Below, in pieces: positions 22,979 through 31,489 of a stretch of DNA of 64,000 bases. How positions within the stretch are numbered: the first letter of the stretch is position 1; every line of letters starts with the position of its first letter. The notes under the pieces are model-generated. The model searched no databases. It was not told where the DNA came from and worked only from the letters and a program-made list of their open reading frames with translations. Both the position numbers and the translations under genes were made by a program. The DNA comes from Psychrobacillus sp048572895 (GTDB lineage Bacteria; Bacillota; Bacilli; Bacillales_A; Planococcaceae): contig NZ_CP183878.1 in the NCBI RefSeq assembly GCF_048572895.1, positions 1,736,001-1,800,000 on the forward strand, written 5' to 3'.

Positions 22979-23785
22979 ATGAAATATTTTATAATGATTA
23001 TTTGCGTTATTTTTCTAATAGGATGTAATTCCAATGATCTGGTGGAAGTTAGTTTTTCGGAAAAGCAGGAGGTTCTTTTTGAAGAATATGTTATTCCATT
23101 TGATTTTTTTCCTCGAACGATTGAAGTAGTAGGACTTGGGGATTCTTTGACACAAGGAGTCGGGGATGAACTAATGAGAGAAGGTTATTTAGGACGTCTT
23201 CAGCAACATTTTTCACAATATAATGGAATAGAAGACGTTTTATTAACCAATACTGCAAAAAGAGGCCGTAGAAGCGATCAACTTTTAAAGATGTTGAAAA
23301 ATGGAGAAGTTGACCACCAAATTCGAAAAGCCAATATAATTACATTAACCATTGGTGGAAATGACATCATGAAGGTTGTTAAGAAAGACTTGTTCAATCT
23401 AAAGGTTGAGGCGTTTGAAAAGGAATTAGAAAAGTTTGAAAGGAATTATGTTCAAATTCTTCATGAAATCCGGGAGATTAATAGTACTGCTCCTATAATA
23501 ATAATGGGTTTATATAATCCTATTACGATTGTCACAGATGAAAAAAGTGAGTTCGACCTAATTTTAGACGATTGGAATGAAACCATACAGGCGACGGCTA
23601 ATAGTGACAGCAATGCTTGTTTTGTACCTATTGACCATCTTTTCGTAACAAATACTAATTTGGTTTATCATACGGACTTTTTTCATCCAAACAGTAAAGG
23701 ATATCAACTTGTCCTTGAAGAAATAGTTAATAGGATGCAGGAATGTGGTTTAATAGATGTGGATAGTTGGGAATTGTTGTTTTAA
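22979..23785 (+). CDS. ypmR: SGNH/GDSL-type lipase, lipoprotein (YpmR)
   Basis: 268 residues. Signal peptide with lipobox LIGC, lipid-bearing Cys 16. SGNH hydrolase blocks: GLGDSLTQGVG with nucleophile S56, TLTIGGNDIMK (Gly/Asn oxyanion hole) and the D-x-x-H dyad in TDFFHPNSKGY near the C-terminus. It would act on lipids or acylated polymers outside the membrane. ATG 22979 follows AAAAGGGG. It is followed by ypmS as in B. subtilis. Confidence 0.9.
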   Translation: MKYFIMIICVIFLIGCNSNDLVEVSFSEKQEVLFEEYVIPFDFFPRTIEVVGLGDSLTQGVGDELMREGYLGRLQQHFSQYNGIEDVLLTNTAKRGRRSDQLLKMLKNGEVDHQIRKANIITLTIGGNDIMKVVKKDLFNLKVEAFEKELEKFERNYVQILHEIREINSTAPIIIMGLYNPITIVTDEKSEFDLILDDWNETIQATANSDSNACFVPIDHLFVTNTNLVYHTDFFHPNSKGYQLVLEEIVNRMQECGLIDVDSWELLF

Positions 23786-23797
23786 GGAGTTGATGGG

Positions 23798-24370
23798 ATG
23801 AATAAGTGGAAAATTGCATTTTTTTTATTAGTAATAATTATTATCGGCAGTATTGGAACCTTCATTTATTGGATAACAACTCCAGTTGAATCCGTGTTGA
23901 TTGAGGAAACTAGCACCCCTCCAGAAGGGAATGTGTTAACTGTAAATGCAACAAAAGAGGATTTTCAAGCTATTGCAAATACTTATATAAAAAAAGAGAT
24001 AGGTGGAAAGCCTCTTCCACTTCAACTTACAGTAGATGATCAAATTGTTTTGTCGTCTGAGTTTACTCTCTTTTCTCTTAATTTCCCTGTGAAAATGTTT
24101 TTTGAACCATATGTAGAAAAGAATGGTAATATTCGATTAGAGCAATCATCAGTTGAAATTGGACCCCAAAAAATGGAACCTGAAATGATTTTAAGGCTAT
24201 TGAGGGATTCAGTCGAGCTTCCAAATTGGATGGTTGTAAATCCAGCCGAAGAGGAAGTCCTCATCCAATTATCAGATATCCCGATGACTTCTGGTGTTCG
24301 TGTCCGAGCAAAAGAGTTGAATTTAGCAGAGGATATCATTACGCTTGAAATTGTAATACCAAAAGAATAG
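23798..24370 (+). CDS. ypmS: YpmS family membrane-anchored protein
   Basis: 190 residues. An N-terminal membrane helix (about 4-24, WKIAFFLLVIIIIGSIG) anchors an extracytoplasmic beta-rich domain (LTVDDQIVLSSEFTLFSLNF, EPEMILRLLRDSVELPNWM). The fold belongs to the YpmS/YfaA group with no assigned reaction. It lies 12 bases after ypmR; shared neighbourhood suggests a joint envelope role. Confidence 0.85.
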   Translation: MNKWKIAFFLLVIIIIGSIGTFIYWITTPVESVLIEETSTPPEGNVLTVNATKEDFQAIANTYIKKEIGGKPLPLQLTVDDQIVLSSEFTLFSLNFPVKMFFEPYVEKNGNIRLEQSSVEIGPQKMEPEMILRLLRDSVELPNWMVVNPAEEEVLIQLSDIPMTSGVRVRAKELNLAEDIITLEIVIPKE

Positions 24371-24381
24371 GGGGCGAAACG

Positions 24382-24903
24382 ATGGAAAAAGCAACTTTTG
24401 CAGGTGGCTGTTTTTGGTGTATGGTGAAGCCTTTTGATTCGTACGATGGAATTGAAGAAGTGGTCTCAGGATACACGGGTGGACATGTACCTAACCCAAC
24501 ATATGAACAGGTTTGTTCCAACGCAACGGGACATTATGAAGCAGTTCAAATCACTTTTGACCCAGCTGTATTTTCATATGATCGTTTATTGGAAATTTTT
24601 TGGCTCAATATTGATCCGACAGATGACAATGGTCAATTTTTTGATCGTGGCTCATCGTATCAAACAGCCATTTTTTATCACACAGAAGAGCAAAAAGAAA
24701 AAGCAATTGCGTCTAAGGATGCTTTAGATGCATCTGGGAAATTTAATGTGAAAATTGCGGTGAAAATACTACCTGCCGCTGAGTTTTATCCAGCAGAGGA
24801 TTATCATCAAGACTATTATAAGAAAAATCCTGGTCACTATAATCGATATTTTACTGGATCCGGCAGAGCTGCATTTGTTGAAAGAATGAAGGAGGGGCTT
24901 TAA
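24382..24903 (+). CDS. msrA: peptide-methionine (S)-S-oxide reductase MsrA
   Basis: 173 residues. The catalytic GCFWC motif is near the start (nucleophile C10, second Cys C13), with GVEEVVSGYTGG-like spacing and DPTDDNGQFFDRGSSY downstream. It reduces the S-epimer of methionine sulfoxide. ATG 24382 lies 11 bases after ypmS behind GGGGGCG, and the msrB start abuts its stop, so the two repair enzymes are made together. Confidence 0.95.
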   Translation: MEKATFAGGCFWCMVKPFDSYDGIEEVVSGYTGGHVPNPTYEQVCSNATGHYEAVQITFDPAVFSYDRLLEIFWLNIDPTDDNGQFFDRGSSYQTAIFYHTEEQKEKAIASKDALDASGKFNVKIAVKILPAAEFYPAEDYHQDYYKKNPGHYNRYFTGSGRAAFVERMKEGL

Positions 24904-25314
24904 ATGAAAGAGAACTTAACAGAAATGCAATATTATGTTACGCAACAAAATGGCACAGAACCACCATTCCAAGGTGAATATGATAAGCATTTTGATGAAG
25001 GTATATATGTTGATGTAGTATCTGGCAAACCTTTATTCCATTCAAAAGATAAATATGATGCGGGTTGTGGTTGGCCAAGCTTTACTCGTCCAATTGAAGA
25101 ACATGAGGTTTTAGAGAAATTTGATGATACCCATGGCATGAGAAGGGTAGAGGTTCGTAGCAAAACAGCGGACTCGCATCTTGGTCATGTATTCCCTGAT
25201 GGTCCTAAGGAAGAAACAGGACTACGCTATTGCATCAATTCCGCGGCACTCCGTTTTGTACCAAAAGATAAATTGGCAGAAGAAGGCTATGAAGACTATA
25301 GTAAATTATTTTAA
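24904..25314 (+). CDS. msrB: peptide-methionine (R)-S-oxide reductase MsrB
   Basis: 136 residues. Catalytic C110 in RYCINSAALRF and recycling C55 in AGCGWPSF are visible, with HLGHVF. The two CxxC zinc pairs of other MsrB forms are absent, so this is the zinc-free class. It reduces the R-epimer left by MsrA. ATG directly follows the msrA stop (GGAGGGGCTTTAA just upstream). Confidence 0.95.
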   Translation: MKENLTEMQYYVTQQNGTEPPFQGEYDKHFDEGIYVDVVSGKPLFHSKDKYDAGCGWPSFTRPIEEHEVLEKFDDTHGMRRVEVRSKTADSHLGHVFPDGPKEETGLRYCINSAALRFVPKDKLAEEGYEDYSKLF

Positions 25315-25332
25315 TTTAACAGTGTGAACGAT

Positions 25333-25374
25333 AAAAATGGTTGGTCATGACAAAAGTCAAACCAACCATTTTTT
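25333..25374 (+). terminator. terminator after msrB
   Basis: Perfect 13-bp stem AAAAATGGTTGGT / ACCAACCATTTTT with a 15-base loop and T-run. Confidence 0.9.
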
Positions 25375-25752
25375 ACTTTGGAATAATAGCGGTCAAATTA
25401 AATAAAGTGAATTTTCCTTTGTATTTGCAGAAATAGAAAAATAGTAAGTGTTCACTATATAAAAAAGCGAAATTGCGATCAAATTGCATCTTTGTGAGCT
25501 TGCTCTATGAATTAGAAAGTATCTTTTCTCTCATTATACAAAAATGCACTAAACCATTTTCTAAAGTTGGAGAAGGGCGACGGACAGCTAATTGCTATGA
25601 AATTAGCGAAAAAAAAGGCTGGCGTGACGATAGTCACGACCAGCCTTTCTCAAAATCAAACGGTAATAATATAGCGACTAATCTGTCCAATGAACTTCGA
25701 AAACGATAGGTACAGGTTTCAATCTTAAGTGTGCTTTAGTTTTATTTAGATT
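25375..25752. other. intergenic stretch between convergent msrB and chemoreceptor genes
   Basis: About 380 bases. Apart from the chemoreceptor terminator no feature is supported; a 78-codon frame here reads through that terminator and has no ribosome-binding site. Confidence 0.6.
25608..25650 (-). terminator. terminator of the chemoreceptor gene
   Basis: On the minus strand AAGGCTGG-x-CGTGAC pairs with GTCACG-CCAGCCTT around a 4-base loop, followed by at least eight T residues, about 100 bases after the stop. Confidence 0.85.
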
Positions 25753-27636
25753 TTATAGTTTAAATTCATTTACCACTTTACTCAATTCATCTGCTTGGTG
25801 GGATAATTCTACAGCAGATGCATTAATTTCTTCCATGGCAGCAGATCCTTGTTCAGCAGCAGCAGCGGAAGTTTCCGTGTTAGATGCTGTATTTTCTGCT
25901 ATTTGAGTTACTTCTATAAACGATGCAGCGACTTCTTGACTAAAGTTAAGTGTTTCTTCGATTTGTTTCACCATTTTATCAATAATAAAAATCGTTTCAT
26001 TTGTTTGATTCATGATTTGGTCAAGAGAAGCATTCGTTTCATTTGCTACTTCAACTCCTCGAATTACACTTTCAACACCCTCATGATTTTGTTTAACGAT
26101 TGATGTAACCTCTGATTGTATAGAAGTAACAATTCCTGTAACTTCTTTCGCAGCTTTCTGGGATTGTTCCGCTAGTTTTCTTACCTCATCGGCAACTACA
26201 GCAAACCCTCTGCCATGTTCACCAGCGCGAGCGGCTTCGATTGCAGCATTTAATGCAAGTAAATTCGTTTGCTCTGCGATCGCTGTAATTGTTTTGATAA
26301 TAGAAGTAATTTCATTTGATTTAATTCCTAGTGATTCCACAGTTTGAGTCGTATTGGCCATCGTTTCTTCAATGCTCATCATTACATTAGACGAATGCTG
26401 TACCGATTCTCCGCCTTTTTGGGCAGCCTCAATCATATGATCAGTAGCTTCTTTCACTGACTGTGCGTCATTGTTTAAATATCTTGTTGCTTCTTCTAAT
26501 GAATTCATTTTTTGTATTGCTTCCGTCATGCTTCTTAATGTTTGATCACTTCCAGTAGCGATTTCATTCGTAGAATCAGCGATAGATTGAATAGTTAAAG
26601 CAGTTTCATCCGATGAAGCCATCAATTCTTGTCCACTAGCCGAAACATTTACGGTAAGTTCTCTTACTCTTCTTACTAAGTCAGCAATTGATGCTATCAA
26701 TACATTTGTACTGTTAGCGATTTCTGAAAATTCATCTTTTGATCTCACTTTTACTCGTCTTGTTAAATCTCCGCCAGCTTGTGCAATATCCAAAATAGAT
26801 CGATTAATAGCATACGTATTACGTTTAATAGAATAGAACAAGAAAATACCAAAGGATAAGGTAAGTACTACAGAGAAAACAGTTAGTGCTATAAATATAA
26901 TAAGCGATGTATTATTTTCTTTTTTTAATAAAGCGATCTGATTTGCATTATTCTTTTCAAGAAGTTCGTTCATTGCGGCTATATGTACATCTACATAATT
27001 CATTGCAGTTTTACCGTTACCAGTATTGACTAACTTTTGAGCAGATTCTATACCTTTTTCATCACGAATATTGATAACGCGTTCAGAGTATTGTAAATAA
27101 GTTGTGAAGAACTGATCAATAGAGTTAATTTTTTGTAATTCTTCTGGACGATTTTCGTATGTTTTATGTAGTTCTTTTATGTTTGTAATAGTTGAATCTT
27201 TATATTTTCTATAGCTTGCCATATAATCATTCTTACCGGTGATTATATAACTTTGTTCTGCGTTCGCAAGTTGTGCAATCTCCGTTGAGATTTGATTTAC
27301 CATCATCTGTTCTTTTATGTCGACATTTGTAAACTTTTCTAATGCTTGTTGAGCGGAAAACATTTTTGTAGACGTAAGGACAAGCATTGATATTAAAACT
27401 ACAATAAGAACAGAGAAGATTATAAGTACTCGGCCGCGAATGGAATGTAGAAAATTGGCTTTTGTCGAATGGTTTACATTTAGCTTTTTATCCTCTTTTT
27501 TAGATTTTTTGAATAGAGATATAGGTCTACTTCTTTTTGTTTTCCCTTCATTGTTTTTACCAGCTTTTATTTTGGGAAGTTTCATGGATTTTGATTTCCT
27601 TGTAAAGACTTTTCTCAACCAGATCAATCCTTTCAA
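25753..27636 (-). CDS. methyl-accepting chemotaxis protein
   Basis: 627 residues. An unusually long basic cytoplasmic head (about 1-65) precedes TM1 (69-88), a helical CHASE3-like extracellular sensor (about 92-243), TM2 (245-270), HAMP (about 271-325) and the signalling hairpin with the conserved tip EQTNLLALNAAIEAARAGEH. It signals to CheA/CheW. The sensor resembles four-helix-bundle ligand domains; ligand unknown. TTG 27636 is the frame's first start but has no ribosome-binding site; TTG 27618 and ATG 27585 are alternatives, so head length is uncertain. Confidence 0.92.
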   Translation of the reverse strand: MKGLIWLRKVFTRKSKSMKLPKIKAGKNNEGKTKRSRPISLFKKSKKEDKKLNVNHSTKANFLHSIRGRVLIIFSVLIVVLISMLVLTSTKMFSAQQALEKFTNVDIKEQMMVNQISTEIAQLANAEQSYIITGKNDYMASYRKYKDSTITNIKELHKTYENRPEELQKINSIDQFFTTYLQYSERVINIRDEKGIESAQKLVNTGNGKTAMNYVDVHIAAMNELLEKNNANQIALLKKENNTSLIIFIALTVFSVVLTLSFGIFLFYSIKRNTYAINRSILDIAQAGGDLTRRVKVRSKDEFSEIANSTNVLIASIADLVRRVRELTVNVSASGQELMASSDETALTIQSIADSTNEIATGSDQTLRSMTEAIQKMNSLEEATRYLNNDAQSVKEATDHMIEAAQKGGESVQHSSNVMMSIEETMANTTQTVESLGIKSNEITSIIKTITAIAEQTNLLALNAAIEAARAGEHGRGFAVVADEVRKLAEQSQKAAKEVTGIVTSIQSEVTSIVKQNHEGVESVIRGVEVANETNASLDQIMNQTNETIFIIDKMVKQIEETLNFSQEVAASFIEVTQIAENTASNTETSAAAAEQGSAAMEEINASAVELSHQADELSKVVNEFKL

Positions 27637-27738
27637 TATGTCAAACTATTAACATTTTTAAGTTTACTTGTTTTAGTTTGAATTATCTACATTTTTTTCA
27701 ATTTTATAAGTCTTCATGACTAAAGGAGGATTATTTTT

Positions 27739-27960
27739 ATGCGACAATCGTTTTATTTATTTGCTTTAAAATTTAGAGGGGGTCAAAAGGAAGATGAAAA
27801 GGTAAAATTTGCTAACGAAATGTTTAATCACCATGATTTTCCAAAAGCAGAAACTTCCTTTAATAAAATTTCGTTATATATTGAAGAGCTTGCAGACCCG
27901 AATATGCCTGCAACTGTATTTGATGAAATTTGGGAGTATTATATAGAAGATTCAAAGTAG
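27739..27960 (+). CDS. yozE: YozE family SAM-like-fold protein
   Basis: 73 residues of the YozE_SAM_like family (MRQSFYLFALKFRGG ... FDEIWEYY), a four-helix protein with no known reaction. ATG 27739 follows AAAGGAGGAT. It is a conserved stand-alone gene in Bacillales. Confidence 0.88.
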   Translation: MRQSFYLFALKFRGGQKEDEKVKFANEMFNHHDFPKAETSFNKISLYIEELADPNMPATVFDEIWEYYIEDSK

Positions 27961-28031
27961 CAAGTTCATTGCAATTGAAGGAAAAAAACGGTATCATTAA
28001 GCCGAAACGTATAGAAATGAGGTTTTTGTAA

Positions 28032-28736
28032 ATGAGTATTCATATTAGTGCTAAAAAAGGTGAAATTGCAGACACAATCCTACTTCCAGGAGATCCATTA
28101 CGTGCAAAGTATATTGCTGAAACATTCTTAGAGGACGTTGTTCAGTATAATGAGGTTCGTAATATGTTCGGATATACTGGAACATACAAAGGAAAAAGAA
28201 TTTCTGTACAAGGGACAGGAATGGGTGTTCCTTCTATATCTATCTATGTTCATGAACTAATGAATGACTATGATGTACAAAAATTAATCCGTGTAGGAAC
28301 ATGTGGAGCCATCCAAAAAGATGTGAAAGTTCGTGACGTAATTCTTGCTCAAAGTGCATCAACAGACTCCACATTAAATAAGGTGCTATTAGATGACATT
28401 AGTTTCGCGCCAACAGCTGACTTTGACTTGTTATATAAAGCATATAATGCAGGTAAAGAAGCTGGACTTAACTTAAAAGTAGGTAATGTATTCACAGCTG
28501 ATTTATTCTACAATGAAAACGCTCAAAATGAGAAGTGGGCTGACTATGGGGTTCTTGCTGTAGAAATGGAATCCGCAGCTTTATACACACTTGCTGCTAA
28601 ATTCGGTCGCCAGGCATTGTCTGTTTTAACAGTTAGTGATCATATTATCACAGGAGAAGCAACTTCTTCTGAGGAACGTCAAACTACGTTCAATGATATG
28701 ATTGTCGTTGCTTTAGAAGCAGCTATTCAAGACTAA
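28032..28736 (+). CDS. deoD: purine nucleoside phosphorylase DeoD-type
   Basis: 234 residues of the hexameric DeoD class; splits purine nucleosides with phosphate. Visible residues: H4, phosphate-binding G20/R24 (LLPGDPLRA), R87 (IRVGTCGAI), E178-M179-E180 (VEMESAA) and catalytic D203 (TVSDHI). ATG 28032 follows AATGAGG. The second prophage is inserted right after its stop; the coding end is intact. Confidence 0.96.
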   Translation: MSIHISAKKGEIADTILLPGDPLRAKYIAETFLEDVVQYNEVRNMFGYTGTYKGKRISVQGTGMGVPSISIYVHELMNDYDVQKLIRVGTCGAIQKDVKVRDVILAQSASTDSTLNKVLLDDISFAPTADFDLLYKAYNAGKEAGLNLKVGNVFTADLFYNENAQNEKWADYGVLAVEMESAALYTLAAKFGRQALSVLTVSDHIITGEATSSEERQTTFNDMIVVALEAAIQD

Positions 28737-28783
28737 CCGTCATATCTAGGTTTGACGCATAGTTAATAAAACTTAAAATAGGG

Positions 28784-28802
28784 CAAGTGACCAAAAAGTG
28801 AC
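28784..28802. repeat. tandem AAGTGACC near the attachment region
   Basis: AAGTGACC occurs twice within 19 bases (28785, 28796) between deoD and the integrase. This could be an integrase arm or core-flanking site. Confidence 0.35.
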
Positions 28803-28807
28803 CATTT

Positions 28808-29980
28808 TTATAAAATGGCATTCAATAAGTCACTTGCTTTTGATTTATCTTTATCAGATAAGTGACTATAAGTGTTTAAAGTTTGTTTAATATCTGTATG
28901 TCCAAGTTGCTCTTGAATGATTTTAAAGTTTACTCCTTTACTTACCATGTAAGAAGCATAACTGTGTCTTAAACCGTGAAAATTTAGAACGGGTAACTTG
29001 TGCTTGCTTACAATCTCAACCCACCTTGCAGATAAGCCATCAGTATGAGAAGGGTAACCATTTGATTTTGTTATTAATAAATTAATTGGGTTTCCATCTT
29101 CGTCCTTTAGTGGATTCCATGCAGCGCCTAGTTTCATTTTTTGTTTTTTTTGTTCTCTCGCATATTGCTCAATTTCTTTCATAAAAACTTTAGGTACGTT
29201 TACGATTCTTGATTTTTTACTTTTTGTTGGACCTAGTTTAAAACTCTTTGTTTCTTTGTCATACTTCAAAATTTTATCGATTAATATCGTGTTGTCTTTA
29301 AAATTTAAACACTCCAATCTAATTCCTGCAATTTCAGATAGACGTAATCCTACAAATGCCGCTAATTTAACTCCAATTCGATGTTTTGGATAAACATCCT
29401 CCAGTATAACCAAAAGTTGTTTTAATTGTTCTTCATCATAGAATTCTGTTTCTTTATTCTTTTTTTCTCCTTTTGGACGGTCAACGTTCTTCATTGGATT
29501 TTCTTCTATAACACCCCACTTAACCGCTTTAGAGAAAATTCCTTTCATCATCATATACTTTCCTTCTAGACTTCCACCTTTATTTTCTTTTTGTTCGTTA
29601 AAAAACATAACTAGATTTATGGTTTTTATTTTTGACATTTTTAATTGGCCAAGAGATTCAATTACTCCTTTATTTAGATAATTTTCATACGTATCACGTG
29701 TTCCTATTGATAAATCAGGTCGTACATATATGTCCATCCAACGCTTTGCGAATTGCTCGAAAGTAATATTTTCAAGTGATTTATTATTCTCCATTGCAGC
29801 CACTTCAATTTCAAATTCTGTAATAGCTTTCTTAATTGCGCGCTCAGATAAGCTATTAAGAGTAGCTGTTTTAAATTCTCGTAGTCGTTTACCAGTTACC
29901 TCGTCATATCCTTGTTCGACTGTTATTTTAATGCGTGGTTTACCATCCTTAGCAGGCTTTAATTCTTTGTAACTTGCCAT
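28808..29980 (-). CDS. int: phage integrase, tyrosine recombinase
   Basis: 390 residues. N-terminal arm-binding domain (about 1-60), SAM-like core-binding domain (about 72-160) and catalytic domain (about 175-390) with R213 (VGLRLSEI), K254 or K255, H335-x2-R338 (FHGLRHSY), H361 (LGHTD) and nucleophile Y371 (NTYSHL). All catalytic residues are intact. ATG 29980 follows AAGGAGAG on the minus strand. It catalyses integration and, with an excisionase, excision. Confidence 0.95.
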   Translation of the reverse strand: MASYKELKPAKDGKPRIKITVEQGYDEVTGKRLREFKTATLNSLSERAIKKAITEFEIEVAAMENNKSLENITFEQFAKRWMDIYVRPDLSIGTRDTYENYLNKGVIESLGQLKMSKIKTINLVMFFNEQKENKGGSLEGKYMMMKGIFSKAVKWGVIEENPMKNVDRPKGEKKNKETEFYDEEQLKQLLVILEDVYPKHRIGVKLAAFVGLRLSEIAGIRLECLNFKDNTILIDKILKYDKETKSFKLGPTKSKKSRIVNVPKVFMKEIEQYAREQKKQKMKLGAAWNPLKDEDGNPINLLITKSNGYPSHTDGLSARWVEIVSKHKLPVLNFHGLRHSYASYMVSKGVNFKIIQEQLGHTDIKQTLNTYSHLSDKDKSKASDLLNAIL

Positions 29981-30063
29981 AATATCTCTCCTTCATTTAT
30001 TGTGTAAAACGATTTATTTTTATGAATCACTCCTCTCGAGGGGCACATGCGTTCTATTTTTAT

Positions 30064-30519
30064 TTAAAAAAATTCCTTTTTAATATTCAATGGGTCAAAA
30101 AATATTTGATATCCTTTATAATCTATAAACATACCATAGCGTTGATTATACTTTTCTATAGCTTTATGCAAATAAAGAGGCGTTATTTCTAAATGTAAGC
30201 AAATATCCTCCACAGTGGTAAAACCTTTATTATAGCAATCTATCAGTTTATCAAGGGAAACTATTTTCTCGTATCCCCAAGTCCTCGCAACAAGTTCTAA
30301 CTTAATATTTTTTGTATCTGTTAGATTGGTTATGTCTCCCACAGTTGTTTCATGGTGACCGAGTTCCTCAGCCAAAACGCAATGTTTTTCGTAATAGGTT
30401 AAGTGTTTGTTGATAAAAATCACATTGTCTCTATACAATCCAGATAATCCTTTTGGCATATTAGGATCTTCTATAATGGAAAGTTGCTGGTATTGTGACT
30501 TTAATGTTTCATATGCCAT
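30064..30519 (-). CDS. ImmA/IrrE family metallopeptidase
   Basis: About 151 residues. The zinc motif lies in CVLAEELGHHETT (HxxxH-type variant ELGHH of the ImmA group). It probably cleaves or controls the adjacent repressor during induction, as ImmA does for ImmR of ICEBs1. The first in-frame ATG at 30534 overlaps the repressor stop; ATG 30519 is preferred because GAGGTG lies upstream of it. Co-transcribed with the repressor. Confidence 0.85.
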   Translation of the reverse strand: MAYETLKSQYQQLSIIEDPNMPKGLSGLYRDNVIFINKHLTYYEKHCVLAEELGHHETTVGDITNLTDTKNIKLELVARTWGYEKIVSLDKLIDCYNKGFTTVEDICLHLEITPLYLHKAIEKYNQRYGMFIDYKGYQIFFDPLNIKKEFF

Positions 30520-30533
30520 ATCCATACACCTCA

Positions 30534-30860
30534 TTATTTACGTTGTGACTTAATAAACTCTATATATTTTTTGATGTCTTCCATTTCTTCCTCAGTAACA
30601 TCCTCGTCAATGTGCGCAGCTATAGTTTCAATTTTTTCTGTTGGTTTTCTATCCATTAACCAATCTAGAGAAACGTTAAAATAGTTTGCGTAAATATTAG
30701 CATCATCTATATCGGGCTTTGCTTGACCGTTTTCCCATCTACTAATAGAACTTTTACTAATTTTAGAACCATAAATTCTAGAAAATTCTGTTGCTAATTG
30801 TTCTAATGACATTTTTTTAGACATTCTTAATTGTTTTATTTTATCTGAAAAAGTTGGCAA
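30534..30860 (-). CDS. phage repressor, XRE/cI-like
   Basis: 108 residues from TTG 30860, seven bases after GGGGGAA; the outer TTG 30875 overlaps that site. An XRE helix-turn-helix (about 8-60, with KISKSSISRWENGQAKPD) is followed by an acidic C-terminal helix (ITEEEMEDIKKYI-like). It would hold the lysogenic state by binding the operators in the divergent region next to it. Confidence 0.88.
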   Translation of the reverse strand: MPTFSDKIKQLRMSKKMSLEQLATEFSRIYGSKISKSSISRWENGQAKPDIDDANIYANYFNVSLDWLMDRKPTEKIETIAAHIDEDVTEEEMEDIKKYIEFIKSQRK

Positions 30861-30904
30861 TTTATTTTCCCCCAAAATAATACTTCATTTAATAACTTAA
30901 TTTT

Positions 30905-30933
30905 ATATTAATCTATTCGTTCTAAAAATACAA
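30905..30933 (-). promoter_or_regulatory. repressor promoter
   Basis: On the minus strand TTGTAT, a 17-base spacer and TAATAT. The operator-like copy at 30919 lies inside the spacer, giving autoregulation. Confidence 0.7.
30919..30928 (+). promoter_or_regulatory. operator-like element O1 (GTTCTAAAAA)
   Basis: First of three exact copies; inside the repressor promoter spacer. Confidence 0.65.
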
Positions 30934-30949
30934 CACATTTTAATAACTT

Positions 30950-30959
30950 GTTCTAAAAA
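30950..30959 (+). promoter_or_regulatory. operator-like element O2 (GTTCTAAAAA)
   Basis: Second copy, 31 bases from O1, between the two promoters and just upstream of the Cro promoter -35. Confidence 0.65.
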
Positions 30960-30971
30960 TGAAATTATTAA

Positions 30972-30999
30972 TTGACTTTTAAATTTTTTGTCGTATTAT
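30972..30999 (+). promoter_or_regulatory. early (Cro-side) promoter
   Basis: TTGACT (30972-30977), 16-base spacer, TATTAT (30994-30999). It drives the plus-strand early operon; O2 and O3 flank it. Confidence 0.7.
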
Positions 31000-31011
31000 A
31001 GAAATATAAAC

Positions 31012-31021
31012 GTTCTAAAAA
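31012..31021 (+). promoter_or_regulatory. operator-like element O3 (GTTCTAAAAA)
   Basis: Third copy, 62 bases from O2, at the expected transcription start of the early operon and 20 bases before the Cro-like start codon. Confidence 0.65.
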
Positions 31022-31041
31022 CGGGAAACGAGGTGAAGGAA

Positions 31042-31284
31042 ATGAGTCAAGAAAAAAAACCTTTTTACAAATTCAAAGGATATCTTGCTGAACATGGAAT
31101 TAAACAAAGAGACGTTGCAAAATTGATCGGTATGAACGAAGTTAGTTTTTCTCAAAAGATAAATCGGGCAGGTAGTGTATTCACTTTGGATGAAGTAAAA
31201 ACTATTTGTGAAGTGCTTGATATATCTGCAGATGATTTTTTTTTAATCAAATCGTTCCAAAAACGGGAAACAAGGGCAATGTGA
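31042..31284 (+). CDS. Cro-like XRE regulator
   Basis: 80 residues from ATG 31042 behind GAGGTGAAGGA. A single helix-turn-helix domain (about 8-68: HGIKQRDVAKLIGMNEVSFS is the HTH core, EVKTICEVLDISADDFF the trailing helix). First plus-strand gene opposite the repressor, hence the likely lytic-side regulator. The 3' end of the gene contains a near copy of the O3 region. Confidence 0.85.
   Translation: MSQEKKPFYKFKGYLAEHGIKQRDVAKLIGMNEVSFSQKINRAGSVFTLDEVKTICEVLDISADDFFLIKSFQKRETRAM
31253..31271 (+). repeat. near-identical copy of the 19-bp O3 region
   Basis: Matches 31011-31029 at 18 of 19 bases (CGTTCyAAAAACGGGAAAC); it lies within the end of the Cro-like gene in a different codon phase. 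Confidence 0.6.
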
Positions 31285-31300
31285 ATGAGGAGGGATGACA

Positions 31301-31489
31301 TTGCGAAAAATACGAGGTGTAAAAAAGTTAGTTGAATATCTAATATCAATTAACTGTCCGATTTCAGAAGCTACTCTTTATAGATTAGTTAGAAGAAAAG
31401 AAATTCCATTTCATAGACCGACAGAGCGTGTATTATTGTTCGACTTAAATGAGATTGATAATTGGCTAGGTGGTGGAGGTGCCCAATGA
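31301..31489 (+). CDS. excisionase-like helix-turn-helix protein
   Basis: 62 residues from TTG 31301, six bases after GAGGAGGG; ATG 31295 abuts that site. MerR/AlpA-type HTH_17 fold: ISEATLYRLVRRKEIPFHRP is the HTH with wing, and VLLFDLNEIDNWL the closing helix. Such proteins act as excisionases or early regulators. Confidence 0.75.
   Translation: MRKIRGVKKLVEYLISINCPISEATLYRLVRRKEIPFHRPTERVLLFDLNEIDNWLGGGGAQ

Noticed and set aside
25473..25709. 78-codon plus-strand frame after msrB
   Set aside because: It runs through the strong minus-strand terminator of the chemoreceptor gene, has no ribosome-binding site and no protein-like pattern.
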